Source of the DNA: Halichondria panicea
Taxonomy: Eukaryota; Porifera; Demospongiae; Suberitida; Halichondriidae
Direction of reading: 5' to 3'
Assembly: GCF_963675165.1 (NCBI RefSeq)
Contig: NC_087377.1
Span: 7,767,122-7,831,121 of the forward strand
Length of the DNA stretch: 64,000 bases
Position numbers and translations under genes: made by a program. Of the stretch, positions 1 to 12,947 are shown in pieces. The notes below the pieces were generated by a model that saw only the letters and a program-made list of their open reading frames with translations, made no database searches and was not told the origin of the DNA. Within the stretch, counting starts at the first letter, position 1. The number at the start of each line of letters is the position of its first letter.

Positions 1-55
1 TTCAGTATTTATGAAGATGCATTCTGTCTGTTCTGAGACTCTCCAACTTATACAG

Positions 56-858
56 ATAATACTCAGTGCAGTCAGCACTTCACTGACCAACAGTATGAGT
101 TTGACCCCGTCTCTGGAAATGTGACTGTGGAGTGGGAGGGAACTGGACCCGATGCAACTGTTCAAGTTAGCCAGTTTATGTGCAGGTTACCTAACACAGA
201 CACATTTTCGTGTAAGTTCAGAAGAAAAACTGACTTTAGTCTGCGTATAAGTAACCGTATAGCGAGTAATTATTTTTGTATGGTGGATTTTCGTATTGTA
301 GAGTCATCTGAAAATTGATCTACCTAACCGCAATAGGTTCTACGTCACTAGAGTTGTATGAATATTCAAAAAACAAAATATTTAATTGGATATATATAAT
401 TATATAGTTGGTACAAAAATGTCCACTAACGAACCCGCTATATACCGTATAGCGTGTAATTTTCGTGGGGCAAAATATTCGTGGTTTTCGTGGTTGGTGA
501 TCTGACCACGAATATTTTACCCACAAATGAAGCGACCTTGCCTACCTTACCTGCAGTGCAAGCTCCAACCATGAAAATATTACCCACAAAATGTCTCAAT
601 ATTGCTGAACCGCGAATATTTTGTCCCCCGAAAATTACCCGCTATACGGTAGTATAATTTTGTGTAGTGCATAATTATAAATCATAAAATAACCGTATTG
701 CTTTGTGATCACGTTATTTCGTATTTTTATCCAATAAAGGTGTTAGTCCCCTTGTTATCACCGGTCTGTCCTCTGGAAGCCACACCCTCTTAGTCACACC
801 AGTGGGAATCAGTGGGTGTACAAGGATGGTCACTAGGAGCTTACTCATAACCATCTGA
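56..858 (+). CDS. Calx-beta-type gene paralogue, last two exons (partial)
   Basis: Two exons are visible: 56-211 and a terminal exon 740-858 ending in TGA at 856-858. Both have canonical AG/GT borders and phase-1 junctions. They are nearly identical to the last two exons of the complete gene ending at 61651. The first exon encodes a segment with VTVEWEGTGPD; the last encodes a short beta-rich segment including LVITGLSSGSHTLLVTPVG and then stops. The rest of the gene lies left of the window. The module resembles the last strands of an FN3-like or Ig-like fold, but I do not recognise a named family. An embedded MITE (443-652) occupies the intron. It is intact as far as it can be seen, unlike the copy at 1893-3013. 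Confidence 0.7.
443..652. repeat. ~210-bp MITE with TACCGTATAGCG-type ends
   Basis: The left end starts TACCGTATAGCGTGTAATTT and the right end is its near reverse complement, closing CGCTATACGGTA. The inside also folds (ATATTCGTGG against CCACGAATAT). The orthologous insertion is at 61236-61444, so it predates the segment duplication. Related termini occur at 6762-6982, 25171-25602 and about 29767-30000. Confidence 0.8.
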
Positions 859-1104
859 ACAGTTATTCAGGACATTTTAATGCTGACATACGTGTGTGCT
901 CCTATTCATATAATGCCTTAGATTATAATTGTCGACAATTTAAAGACAAATAGATAAACATCATAGCTACTATTGAATAAAAATGTTTTCTTTATTGTCA
1001 AGTTGACTGAATGTTTTGCATTTTGTGCGTTGTGAGTGTAACCCCCTTGCTGCCTTACAGGATTGACACCTTGTTCTCGACACAGTCTTTTTCGTCAGCT
1101 GAAA

Positions 1105-1147
1105 CACAACTGCATGAGAGAGAGAGAGAGAGGGGGGGGGGGGGGGT
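1105..1147. repeat. GA/poly-G microsatellite
   Basis: A run of GA dinucleotides followed by a long run of G. The paralogous site near 61911-61935 has more GA and fewer G, as expected of slippage. Confidence 0.9.
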
Positions 1148-1260
1148 AAATAATTATGGTAAACAAGATAAAAATCAATGGCCAAAAAATCTGTGTGACT
1201 AAAATATAATTGTTTAGTTAATGATCTTTACCCACAATAACAGCTTGAAACTTGCACTTG

Positions 1261-1892
1261 ACAACATTAATATATAGGTCAAATTACTTGCCAAGGATTG
1301 TTCACAGTACATTATTGTTATCCTTGTAACTAAAGCTCAGACAATTAATTAAGACACAGACTCTTGAGACCACCGGCACACCTGCAGTAAAAACTTGTGA
1401 TAATAAACCGTCTTTGTCACATAAATATTTAACAAAGAAGATAAGCAACTCCGAAGCTATACTTCTGCTTTTCTAACGTCATTATAACATCGACTACATT
1501 ATATCCATAGCCAGCCGGCCGTGCAGCTAAGTCTCAGCTATGGTCTCAGAGTCATGTGCACTAGCTAAATAGGTGACTGACAACATGAACAAACTGCATC
1601 AAATTAAACACGGTGAACTCAAACGCTTCCACTCACCCCATGACATCTTAATTTTGTCACTTATAATTTTTGTTTCTAGGGCACCTATTCTATTGCTCCA
1701 ATTTGGTACGTACGTATCAATAACTATTCTCTTCAAAGGTCACATCAATCTGCATTTATGCAACTGTGGTGTTATAGATATAGGCTCTTAGAAATTCAAC
1801 TTAATTGTTGATCCTGACTTGAAGTATTACATACGTACAGAAAGAGTTTATTTGCTATAAGTTTTTCCCTGTTCCTATATACTTGTATGTAG
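1261..1892. other. non-coding stretch between Calx-beta 3' copies
   Basis: No exon with supported splice borders and no inverted repeat was seen here. Its last third (about 1670-1890) resembles 59850-60065, so it is the decayed upstream intron of the pseudogene copy that follows. Confidence 0.6.
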
Positions 1893-3013
1893 ACATCACC
1901 TCCCCTCTGTTGTTGTTCAACAACTTGCCTCAAATCAGTGGGAGAGATCTGACAGCTTACTACAACCTGACAGGCTGTGCCAGAGTAACTTATAAGGTCA
2001 GGAATTAAGAAGATTGTGAGTCCTTAAAATATACTATACATGCATGCACCGATGTTTACCAAATTTTAGTGCATGGCGTCAGTCACGGTATTATAAGGTT
2101 CTAATATTCTGCCAAGGTTCTATAGTGATTTCCTAAATCAAATTACCCTATTATTATAGTATAATTATATGTCTGCATGTAAAAACACACGTTCTCAACC
2201 CATCCGTAGTTTCGAGGGTGTATAGTTTGGACAGAGTGCGATCAATAGGAGGATACTGCGACAGTTTGCTATTACTTTGGATGCATACTGTCCCAACCAG
2301 ATAGTCCCAGTGTTCGAGGACAGGCCAATCAAAAATGGTGCATCATAATTAACAGTAACGCAGCAGGATACTGCATGTATAGTGATGCAAAGTAGTATAA
2401 TGATTCAGTATTTTGCATTCTGTCTGTTCTGAGACTCTCCAACGTATATACAGATAATACTCAGTGCAGTCAGCACTTCACTGACCAACAGTACGAGTTT
2501 GATCCCGTCTCTGGAAATGTGACTGTGGAGTGGAAGGGAACTGGACCCGATGCAACTGTTCAAGTCACCCAGTTCATGTGTATATTACCCAATACGGGCA
2601 TATTTTCCTGTAAGTCCAGAAACTGACTTTATATAGTGCTACGTAAGTATACCATACACATATAGCGGGTAATTATTTTCGTATTGCATGCATGGTGATG
2701 TATAGAGCATCATCCGAAAATGGATCTACGTACAATAGGTTCTACATCACTATATTCTGAGCTGTACGAATGTTTAAAAAAATGTGTTGAGTACAAAAAT
2801 GTTCACCAACCAACTCTACGGTATTATGCAGCCATAATGTGTAGTGCATAAAATAACCAATCACCACGTTATTTAATATTTTCATCCAATACAGGTATTA
2901 GTCCCCTTGTCATCACCGGTCTGTCCCCTGGAAGCCACACCCTCTTCGTCACACCAGTGGGAATCAGTGGATGTACAAGGATGATCCCTACGAGCTTACT
3001 TATAACCATCTGA
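1893..3013 (+). pseudogene. decayed second copy of the Calx-beta gene 3' exons
   Basis: Four exon remnants correspond to the last four exons of the gene ending at 61651: 1893-2015, about 2196-2338, 2454-2609 and 2895-3013. The first carries an in-frame TAA (AGG AAT TAA) where the intact copy has CAA. The second carries a TAG in place of the Trp codon of GVWFGQ. The third and fourth are still open, and the last ends with the same final residues LLITI and a TGA. Divergence from the 61 kb copy is clearly higher than for the copy at 1-1260, so this is an older duplicate. At least two nonsense codons make it a pseudogene. Confidence 0.8.
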
Positions 3014-3905
3014 ACAAACTCATAAAATACTATATATGCAGACATAATACATTTGTGCTCCTCCTATTCATAATGCCTCTCAGATTTAGCATCATTATCA
3101 TAGAGCTGTCGATAATTTAAGGACAAGTAGATATGTCCATCAAACAGAAAACAGAACATATTGTAGCTGTGAAGGTGATTATAATTATGTTGCCATTATT
3201 AATTTTTGTCACTTTGTGTGTAGCAACACACTAAAATGTAATTATTTAGTTAATGATCTTTACCCAACTGTAACTGTTCCTTGACATCGGATGTTGTGTT
3301 TGTGGATCCTTTATTGGACAATACATACTGACATTGATCAGTTTGTCTTCAATCCCTATATCAGGTCAATTAATCTGCTTGCCGTATAATGTAATTTCCG
3401 ACCCTCTGTGGCGCCGTACATGCATTTGCATTTAGGAGTCGGTAGATTTATATGCTAGATAAATTACGAATTGATTTAGCATCATTTTGAGCATAATAGG
3501 AGCATTTTTTGGGTGAGAATTATGCTGGCATAACTATTATGAGACAGCTAAGTTTTGAAAGCTTAGTACAGGTTAGTATGAATCATAGTATAATGTATAG
3601 GCCTGATGGTCGTGGTGAAAGTATTATATATAATTATTAGTTATGCTATCTCCTTAATTGCCAATTCTGAATACAGAGTCATGTGGCATTATTATGTTAC
3701 TTGTGCGATGGCATGGGGTTTATGTTGTGCTTTGGAGGGAAAATGTGGGAATAATAGACAATTTGAAAAGAATAATAGAAAGAACAATAATTATAGGCTG
3801 TTAACTTAAAAGAATAGCATAATAGGTAATAGGTAATAATTATATCAAGCATAATTATAATAATCTACCAACCCCATGCATTTCCCTATATATATTGACA
3901 GCTAT
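3014..3905. other. intergenic, no gene seen
   Basis: AT-rich sequence. A segment at about 3290-3365 resembles 62075-62170 and 63550-63650 and is part of the duplicated 3' flank of the Calx-beta copies. No supported exon. Confidence 0.6.
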
Positions 3906-4136
3906 TATCACTCGCGATCATGCACCTGCATGTCCCTTCTCCCGAAAGTGGGACTACTCTTCTAGCTGGCACCTTGAGTGCATGTGTGCCGGCAGTTATC
4001 GACCATTATGACATTACGTACGAGTCTACAGAAAGGTAGAGCTGGAATCCACTGACCCCCCACAAGTCACTACATGTATAGCCACTCCTTCTGTTCTCAT
4101 CACTATAACTATAGTGGACAATGATATGATGGTAAT
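3906..4136 (+). pseudogene. decayed Calx-beta C-half exon
   Basis: This stretch matches the Calx-beta exon at 58430-58624 over most of its length, including the encoded ends SVLITI and VDNDM. Several indels disrupt the frame and an extra ACTATAACTATA segment interrupts the last strand. No usable splice donor remains. It is an isolated fossil of the tandemly repeated Calx-beta locus. Confidence 0.65.
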
Positions 4137-4150
4137 TAGTGATACATTAT

Positions 4151-4849
4151 GTAATAGAGCTTTAGTGTACTGATTACAGGGTTTTGCAGAATCTTTGCAA
4201 CAGTGATGTGTAAAGGTTAGAGCCACACTGTGGTTACAGATGAGTAGCAGTACCAGGGTTAGGGTTAGGTCACTAAAATATTTTGCAAGTGTTGATTACA
4301 AATAAAATACAAAAAAGCTATACTGGTATACTGGTATGACACAAGTTCCCTGCCAGAACGCAATAATTATAGTCAGATAGTCACAAAGGGGCACTCATTC
4401 GCAAATGTTCTGGGGGCCAGAGAGAGCTAGGATTAGCTCTTTCTCTCTTCCCCCTCCCCCCTCTGAGAAAAGGTCTGGCCCCCAGACTATGCTCATGCAA
4501 TCTCAAGTTGAGGTTAACTCATCTGTAACCACAGTTTTGATAATAATTATGACATTGTGGTCACGCATGCATGCCACTTGATGCATCTTGGTGCAGAGTG
4601 TATGCATATAATTATCAGCATACTTTATCAAAACACTGCGAATTCGAAGCAATCATGATAATTATGTTACTTGTGAAAGTTGAAACTCATGCAGGTACAT
4701 GCATGTTTGTCAACCACTTATAATTATTATGTAAACTTAGTTCTCTGTTGTACGGTGCACATGATTATTATACACTCTGAAAGCATGAGGTAGGCCTGTA
4801 TTACCCATGCACCTTGCATAACATTATCAGTACACTAAAGCTCTATTAC
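4151..4849. repeat. ~700-bp element with perfect 24-bp inverted ends
   Basis: GTAATAGAGCTTTAGTGTAC and the following four bases at 4151-4174 are exactly reverse-complementary to 4826-4849. Nested inside are a second inverted pair (CTGTGGTTACAGATGAGT near 4230 against its complement near 4513-4532) and a GGGGCCAGA palindrome around 4412-4485. It looks like a non-autonomous DNA transposon. A short telomere-like AGGGTTAGGGTTAGG lies at about 4256-4269. Confidence 0.65.
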
Positions 4850-5662
4850 GTTTTTATACCACTGACCATGCATCATTAGAGTGACGAGAACAGAGCTAGG
4901 GAGTGACGTGGATACAGTGACTTAGGGGTCAGTATAGACTACAGCTGATTTACCGGTTGTAAAATTAAAGCCATGGTATGCCTCCATGCACGTTTTTCTT
5001 AATGTCTGTCTCCAAGTACGATTAATTTTTGTTTGGGTGGTGTGATAATAATTGTATACATGTACATGTATAATTATAATGTTATACATGCAGGTCATAC
5101 CACTTAGTTTAGTGCTAGCTGCAGTGGTGGTATAATATTATAGTGCTTTCAGCATTTACTTATCAAGATCTATAGGAACAAATCATGTTTATTATGAAAG
5201 TTGACACTCAGGTGTTTGCTTGTCACAATTGCAATACAAAGCTGATATGTAATTGAAGAGCGTAGCTATTATTATAATACATAAATAATAATACACTCAA
5301 AATTATGGTTATACTACAACTTGATATCTTCATATTATCATCGACAATGACAACTTAACGTACCCTCTCAATCATAATACCAATAACAATAATACCATAA
5401 TAATATTATGTAAACGTAATACTTCATTTTGGTTTGCCTATTCATAATTATAATGGAATAATGATTATGGCTGTGAACTCATTTTGAGACAGTATTTTAG
5501 TCATGATATCACTGAGTACTTATTATCTCTTAAAACTATGCACGAGGTCTTTCTGTATAAATCTACATACACCTGAAGCTATAGAAGTCATAATTATGTG
5601 CAACAGTTCAGTAAGTTAGTGCAGTACAAAACTATTGTTTCAGTGCGATAGTTTGCAACATA
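4850..5662. other. intergenic, no gene seen
   Basis: AT-rich sequence downstream of gene M, which ends on the minus strand at 5663. It presumably holds that gene's 3' UTR. Nothing else is supported. Confidence 0.6.
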
Positions 5663-8600
5663 TCAAACAGCTGGTATACGAGTTAGAAGCATCGGCTCAT
5701 CATATATGTGGGGTGGACTAGGACTTCTTTCCGTCATCTGACTGCACGTACCGCTTCTGATATTCAAAATATTGTAGGCATCGTTTTCAGTCAGCAACGT
5801 CACTGGATCATACGCTTCATTTCGCTTTAATCTAATTGGACCATCACAAATGCTTAGCAGGGTTGGTTCCTGCATGTAATATACATTTTATATCGAAGAC
5901 ATTATTTACTATAATTATGTATATATACCTGTTGAGTGGGATTTGCCATGCTTGATACACCAAGGCCTGTGATCAGATTCTGTCAAATAGAATAAGCCCA
6001 AAATATATCAATAATTATACAAGATGAAGGGTATAATTATGGTTGTTGCATGTTTGAGCAAAAGATCAAAGAAACCACAGTGCAAATATATGGAATATTG
6101 CACAGTGAAGCCAGGCACATCAAAGCTAACAAACAAGTCACCGCACTGCAATATGCCATATATTTGCACAACCAGAAAGCTTGGACAAAAGTTGGAATGA
6201 TCTCTTTTCAGGGGCGTAGCCAGGATTTGAGAGAGGGGGGTGCTGGATGAATGGATTGTCTGAATTACCAGTGCGCTCCGGCGGTGCAAAATACGCCCCA
6301 ACGGGGGGGGTCTGGGGGTACTCCCCCAGAAAATTTTTGTTGTTACATGCTCTGAGATTGATTCTAACACAATCTGGCTAAAGAAACGAGGGTACTGCTG
6401 CTTTGAGGGTACTGGTGGTTAAGCCACATCTTCATCTGAATTATGTCCTATATATATATAAAATGCATAGTTTTGAGTTGTGACAATTAAATCATGCAGC
6501 TGCTAACCAGGTTCTGCTTGTGAATTAGCAGGACAGGGTGGCAAGCCACTTGCAGTTTTGCAGTGCTGCTCTGTGAACTGGGCTCAACTGAAAGAGTGAC
6601 GTGATGATGATGGTGATAGCTGCTGAATAGTCTGCAACTCTGTGGGGGACCTTGGTCTGCTCAGCCCACGTGGCTTTGCGCATGTGCACTGGCTGGAATG
6701 AAATTTGGAGGTGGAGCTAGCTAGTTGGAGGTGGAGTTTTGAGTTGATCGCAACATTAACATACCGTACGGGTAGAAAATTTCGAGGGTGTAAATTTTCG
6801 TGCAATTCAATATTCTGTCTTATTTGGAAAATTTCGCGGGTAGTAAATTTCGTGGAGTTAGGGTGTGTCACTATCTCGCATGCGTAAACAAAGCCTTTCG
6901 CGGGTTTTAATTTTCGTGTTCTGCAGCCACCCACAAAAAACGCGAAATTAAAACCACCTCGAAATTTTCTACCCGTACGGTAAGAGCTCTAGTTTTCTCA
7001 TATCAGCTAGCTAGCTACATGTCGCTTAGCTAAGGAACTTGTGGAGCAGAGTCTGAGGCCAGAGGGGGGTGCTGGAGCACCCTCTGCCCCCCTCTGGCTA
7101 CGCCACTGCTTTTATATTGTTCCTACAACTAACTTTTTTGTGGTATCAAAATAAGGAATGCGGAAGGCATGAACTCTATGCTTCTCCCACGCAACAAATC
7201 AGTTATTGCATAATCTCTCGTGCAATATGCCTGAGTAATTAGTGGTCTCGAGGCCAACGGCCCTCGACCACTTGTGCTCATGCAATAACTAATACATAAG
7301 CAATCTCCATTTTGAACACTTGGAATTTTAAATGCATGTGTTTCTATTTGAATATTAATTTTGTACTCAGTTAATATTATACCTTATCTGTTTTCCTTCT
7401 CCAAACAAACACAATGAAGATCACCACTACTACTAGTAGTACTAGGGAAGTAATGAAAATAGCAGCAGCAATTCCTCCTGCAAGTTTTCAAAATTGGATA
7501 ACTTAATAATAATCATGCATGTAGGTGATCATAATTATAATTATACCAAATAAGACATCATTGACAAAACAATGATAGGCTGAGTACTACGATTAAGGCT
7601 CCCTGTGAAGAACTGTTACTTAGAAGACAAATTTTCAATAGACTGGATTTGATACAGTCTATAATAATTATATATACAGCTGATATATAATTAGGAACAG
7701 CAATAATGGGCATTAATGATAAACATTCAAAGAGAGTTTAATAAGGTATTTGTCAGAAATCTCCAGCCACCTTTGTGGATTTGTTATGTGTTGTTCTGAC
7801 ATAATAGCATAAGCCAATGTGTACTATAATTATAGTGACAATTTGTGGTCAATTTCTACAGTAGGCTTGAGGTATCTCAGATAATCTATGTAGCCTCATT
7901 TAATTCACGCCGCAATTAAGGGCCTGGAATCGAGGCTGAGATGAATGCATGACGTGATGTGTTTCCAATCCTTTTTTTTTTACGATTTACGACTGAATCC
8001 GACACTCCCAGAAATTAGTGCGTATAATCAATATAAATTATAGTAGCATGCAGTGGTAATTTTTGAGGGCGATGTTTTCGTGGATTTCACTACGCCGCAA
8101 AATGTTCGACTGCAAAAATGTATGTTCAATATACAAGTCAGCTAAAAGCTAGTAAATGCGAAATTTCTAAAAATGGTCAACTAATTAGACCGTTGAAAAT
8201 TATCTGCGTATATGCATTGTGTTTCTTGTACACTTTAAATTGTATTCATTGTTGTAGAAGTATGGCTATAATAATAATTATGTTGTGTTGAAACATTAAT
8301 AATTTATGATTGCAAGTCATGAATAATTATCGTTAGCATTATAATAATTATTATACTCCATCCCTCACATCAACATAATGCCAATATAATTATATAATTA
8401 TGGACCGTGTATGCCAACAAACACACTACCGTATACCTCACTTGCGCATGCGCACCAAGGCATAAATATTCATCAAAATAGGTATACACATGTACATGTA
8501 CCTGTATGTACAGGTAGCAATAAACACAGTCAGTCACAGATACAGAATGGACGATCGTGCTGCATGGTGACTCAAACACAACATGACCAAGACGAATGTC

Positions 8601-11600
8601 ACGGACAAGTTCCGCACAGACTTTATCATCAGTGCAGTACAATTTTGTAAAGCTGCTAACGCCAACAACAATATGCGTGGGTGGATGCCCAGGAAAAAAC
8701 AGACCTAATGAGAGATTAGAGTTCGACACAAGACTACGAGACAGGAATTGTATTGTCAACTCCAGCAACAGAGCGTAAGATTCTAGTCTTTACAAATGAT
8801 GTGAAAAGAAGAACATGGAACCCTTATAATTATACAGCAACTATAACAGGGGCAATAAAACTATTATTTAACTATTATGCCGAGGAATCAAACTAAAACG
8901 CTATATATAGGACAAGACAAACAGCTGTGGTGCATGGTCAGACATGCCTAGCTGATCATGAGATCAAGATCACAGAAGAAAACCTTAGAGACATGCACTG
9001 GGACTGGAGTGTTACAAAAAGGGCACTTGGCGTGTACTGGTACGGAAGTAGGCTCACAGTGGAGTTAGCAATAAAAAACATAGAGTCTTTGTATGAAAAT
9101 TAATATGTCTATATAATTATGTGTAGTGCAATCTGGATGTAATGGTGTACCTCAAACTAAAGACATGTATAGTATAATTATATAGCCAACGTGCAAGGTA
9201 AGCTTCCTATATAGCTTTTATTCGAAAAGAAGCTTAAAACACCAAAATCTGTCACTATACCAACTAGAGCACTAAAGTGCAAACCCTTGGCTGCATGGTG
9301 ACATGACATGATTATAAAGAAACTGGAAGAGTGATATAATGCAGTGCATGTAGTGATGAATATCATGTATGACTAGGCTGTCTAGCACAGCAACTCAGGA
9401 GCTAAACCAGACAGGAGGTATGCTGAAACATTTAAGAACAGGATTTTAGATAAATATATGCATATGCACTGTGGACTAGGATCACAGCAAAGAAACCTGG
9501 AGTCTCATGCAGAGAAGTATGGCTATTGTATCAACCCTTTTCCTCAAACACACAAAGAATTATTGGCTTATGTTTCGAATAATAGCCGCATATCTCTGGG
9601 CTAGCTTATGTTTCAAATAATAGTCGCATTTAGAAGTATGCAAAAAGCTTCTTAGGTTTAGCTCACCTTTTCTGCGAACAAAACAAAGATTTCTTTGTAA
9701 AATCTGCCAAATTTTAAGCTTAATGCTACAATGTTTCCCTACGTACAAATTGTGATGCCTAAATCACCAGGTATAAGCCAAACTGAGCAGTGACAAACAC
9801 ACACACGGACACACAGACAGACTGACAGACTACTGTAACCGAGGCCGCCTATATGCGCCTCGGATTAATAACTTGTTGTGTGGACTAAACCCAGTGCTAT
9901 GGCAGCCAGGTGAGCATGCAGACTCAGAATTTACACATGCAGACACACAAACCAACAGACTAGCCCTGGCCTCCTATATATGTACCTCGAGTTAATTAGT
10001 TTGCTTACCTACTATCGCTGTCTCTGAGTTATATACATCAGGGGTTGCTGGAGTATGAGCATCTGTACGAGTGTCTGCAAAGGATACAGTATATAAATTA
10101 TGATCTGCAAATATGATACTGGTTTACCTGAGGCAGTAGTAGAAGTGGACAAGCCAATGGGAATCACGGTTTTGTATGATGGCACTTCATGAAGTGTATT
10201 AGACCATCGTTTGAATATGGCAGCAAAGTAGATTCCCTGAGGCATGCTTTCAGTGCAGTTTTGGCCAGAGTCAGTGACAGTACGTGGAATCAATGTGATG
10301 TTGCCTTGGTGAAGCCCATACTGGGAGTGGATGATCCCCACACAACTAGAGCTGCAACTGATGCAAATCTTTCCGTTGAATTCAGTAGCATTCACATCCT
10401 CTCCTCCTGGATTGGGTGGTATATACAGCTAGAATTTACAAGTTTTGCATCACATACACTCATGGAAACTGTACCTGCACTGGATTCAGTGGTACCATAT
10501 CGAGTGTTATTCAGTGTTGTATTTGGTAGAACAGCTGAAAATACCAGTTTTCTCTCAGGTGTCATAACATCATTCAAATCAAATACAGCCAACTTATAAA
10601 CACGATCAGCAAGGTTACCAACAGTGGATGATGTATTTTCCCTGTACACAACTTGATAGTGTAAATCATAAGGGGAGTCAACAGAGTACACAATGGCAAC
10701 GAAACCAGTATCATTAGACTGTGGAAGATAGTTGACAGTGATTGAAACTTTATTTTCCTCCATAGTTAAGTCGGTCACTTTATACACATCATGAGTACCT
10801 AAGAAAATATTCACAAAAATGCCATTGGATGGGTTACTACAAGTTATGTACGTACTTATATTCATGGTCATAGCTGATGGTGTGTTTTGGGGATTAATTT
10901 CAGCCAGTACAGTCAAATTACATCGTCGATGGCGTTCAATATTACAGCTACTACAGTTAAGATCAAGTACAATCATCTGTGTATTTCCACAAACTTCAGT
11001 TATCTGATCAGTGGAGCAGATACACAGATCAAAACCTTCTTGGTCAATGTACTGAATTTGAACGGAATAGCTATCTGGTACTTGACACTCATGAATTAGC
11101 TGCAAATGGAATGCAAAATTAATGGGTACATTATACATATTATACGTAGTATATATCACCAAAAAGTTTAACTCACACTTTCGGGAAATGTCACTCGCAG
11201 AGGGCTCAATTCCGTGTTAGTAGTGAAATTAACCTCATCAATGGGTATTGCTTGTAGTTCTGTTGCACAATGTAGTATGTATTAATTTAATTAATTAATT
11301 ACATTGACTAATCAACCTTACCATAGCTAAACCGTGCTATACTGATGGTTCCATTCAAGCTTCCGTCAATGTTGCTTCGTGGTGTCACAGAAAAGCTATA
11401 AGTACCCACATGATAGGCTATATCAAACAGATATTGGGTGGTAGTGATGTTACATTCAGACTGCAGCAGATTATCCTCTCTTTCATAAGTGACGTTATAC
11501 ACATCCACACAGTACTGTATGTCTGGTTCAGCAGTGGTCAAGTTCAGGGAGAAGGGAGCAACCCATGTGACGTTGAGTTGTGAACAGTTCCTAGCAATAT

Positions 11601-12476
11601 TGTTCACAGTCAGGTCAGCGACAGCAGGAAGAGGTCCTGGGTAATTACACAACTGCATGCATGAGTATATACATGTATACATTTGTGTGTCAGGATTAGG
11701 GTTGGTTCAATTAACAGCTATAGTACATGTATAGTGCACAACAACACACAATAATTTACCTTGAACTTGCAAGCTAGCATTTACTGACAATTTGGATATG
11801 AATCCTCGTCCGTCTCTAACCACCGCTTCACATTGGACAACAGTGTCATTGTACTGTGCTGTGGCTGGGATGGTCAGTGTTGCTGGAAAATCACCAGACG
11901 ATAGGGTAAGAGTCACATCAGGTGGGTACTTATCCTCAGTGGGAAACTCTTCATTGAGCCCCCAATTGTGATTTTGTGCTCCAAGATACAGACACTTGAA
12001 CAGTGCAGTTAGCCCTTGGGCCTGCACCACTGATACTGGTTGCACTACAAATTGGCATGCTGCAGATAGTAAAATGCATTCACATTACACTAACTGCTAA
12101 TATGCTAGATCTTATAATACCCTAATAAAGGTGCCACTTAATTCTTTCAACACCAAACTGGTGAATAGCCTGGCTATAATTATAATTGTGTGACAAATCA
12201 AACCTTCAAGCTATAATTATTTTATCCATGCACTTTGAATGTGGCCATCGCTCTAAAATAATTGCCTTATCATAATTATGGGGCGGACACAGTAAAATTG
12301 CTTGCCATGCAGGTGGAGACAAAGCAGTATTCCATGACAGATCTACTACGTGGTACGTCTTATATAAAATATTCATACTCACTTGTCAATACAACAGTAC
12401 GTGATAGTATGAACGTGACAGCTGTCAGGAGTATCACCAGTCTCTGTGACCATCTATAGCTATGATGTGACCTCAT
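5663..12476 (-). CDS. gene M: Ig/FN3 single-pass receptor with ITAM-like tail
   Basis: Ten exons on the minus strand: 12476-12383, 12044-11760, 11636-11322, 11259-11177, 11099-10475, 10406-10128, 10074-10009, 7477-7383, 5979-5929, 5869-5663. All junctions have GT/AG ends and the phases close to an exact 699-codon frame plus TGA. Order: hydrophobic signal peptide (about 1-31), Ig-like domain with its Cys pair (exon 2), FN3-like domain (exon 3), further Cys- and N-glycosylation-rich FN3-like region (exons 4-6), stalk, one TM helix (about 585-608) followed by WRRK, then a short tail. The tail has Y651-DPV, eight residues, Y663-NIL, close to an ITAM (YxxL/I-x6-8-YxxL/I) but with V at the first +3, and also Y687 (HIYDEPM). 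Role inferred: cell-surface receptor signalling through SH2 proteins. Its ectodomain is duplicated in gene P. The start ATG is not homologous to that of gene P. Confidence 0.8.
6211..7107. repeat. ~0.9 kb inverted-repeat element in a gene M intron, with nested MITE
   Basis: The ends GGGGCGTAGCCAGG and CTCTGGCTACGCCACTGC are inverted and are each followed inward by GGGGGGTGCTGG-type sequence. Inside, 6762-6982 is a separate MITE with perfect 26-bp inverted ends starting TACCGTACGGGTAGAAAATT. Similar cores occur at 20899-21777. Confidence 0.65.
7892..7945. repeat. TAGCCTC-family MITE remnant
   Basis: GTAGCCTCATTTAATTC and GGCCTGGAATCGAGGCT face each other over about 50 bp. A near copy with the same ACGCCGCAATTAA core sits at 24282-24330. 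Lies in the 2.5 kb intron of gene M. Confidence 0.6.
8408..8470. repeat. end fragment of the CGCATGCGC MITE family
   Basis: CACACTACCGTATACCTC followed by CTTGCGCATGCGCACC matches ends of the elements at 30928-31440, 34630-34840 and 47307-47880. Only one end is recognisable here. The remainder of the 7478-10008 intron holds a GCTTATGTTTC tandem duplication at about 9565-9630 and no supported exon. Confidence 0.55.
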
Positions 12477-12488
12477 CCGACACGATAT

Positions 12489-12525
12489 CTAGACTGACCT
12501 TGCAAAAAATCTTGCACACAACTGT
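12489..12525 (+). repeat. 37-bp direct repeat, copy 1 (copy 2 at 16691-16727)
   Basis: CTAGACTGACCTTGCAAAAA and the following 17 bases recur at 16691-16727 with one mismatch. Sequences outside and inside the repeats differ, so the pair brackets the retroelement region. It could be a large target duplication or the remnant of a tandem duplication. Confidence 0.75.
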
Positions 12526-12850
12526 CTTGCATGCACACAAATGTATTATAGTGTAAGCTTATACGTACATGTAAGTCTATCTAGCTAGCTAGACCAGAGA
12601 TAGAGTAATGGATTGGCAACGGGAGTACTCACGTGATCATTTCACATTGACATCAACCATCCTTGATGCGCATTATTTCCCGGCACAACGCCCGCGAAAA
12701 GAAGTAATAATTAGTTAGTTATTAGACTTTAGAATTGCGTATAGTAAGGCTACACGTGTCCTGTGCTTTATTTAAAGTGAAGTCCAAGCGTGGAAGAATT
12801 GACTGTGGTGCTCTAGAGCTTGAAAACTAGTTATATTGGTCTGTGCCCCC
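12526..12850. other. intergenic upstream of gene M and of the retroelement
   Basis: Likely contains the 5' flank of gene M, which starts at 12476 on the minus strand. No clear TATA box or other promoter element was recognised. The last part (about 12820-12850) resembles 16385-16410, the flank of the retroelement insertion. Confidence 0.5.
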
Positions 12851-12947
12851 TTTTTTTGACTTCTAACCTAAGCGTTGTTAGAGCCGATTTTAAAGTAGGC
12901 ACTAGCCAAGGAGCTTGCTTGTTAACTAAGCGCTCAGCAAGACTGGA

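Larger units (their letters stand above)
1..1260 (+). repeat. left copy of a ~1.26 kb segment duplicated at 60801-62049
   Basis: Reading the two ends of the window side by side, 1-1260 matches 60801-62049 with only scattered substitutions and a few small indels (for example an 8-bp indel near 400). The shared stretch covers two 3' coding exons, the introns with an embedded MITE, the 3' flank and a GA/G-rich microsatellite. Homology stops abruptly near 1260 and 62049. The copy presumably continues to the left beyond the window. Direct orientation implies tandem or segmental duplication of the Calx-beta locus; an assembly artefact cannot be excluded. Confidence 0.9.

Noticed and set aside
4253-4270. 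Telomeric repeat (AGGGTTAGGGTTAGG)
   Set aside because: Only about two and a half units inside an intergenic repeat; too short for an interstitial telomere claim.
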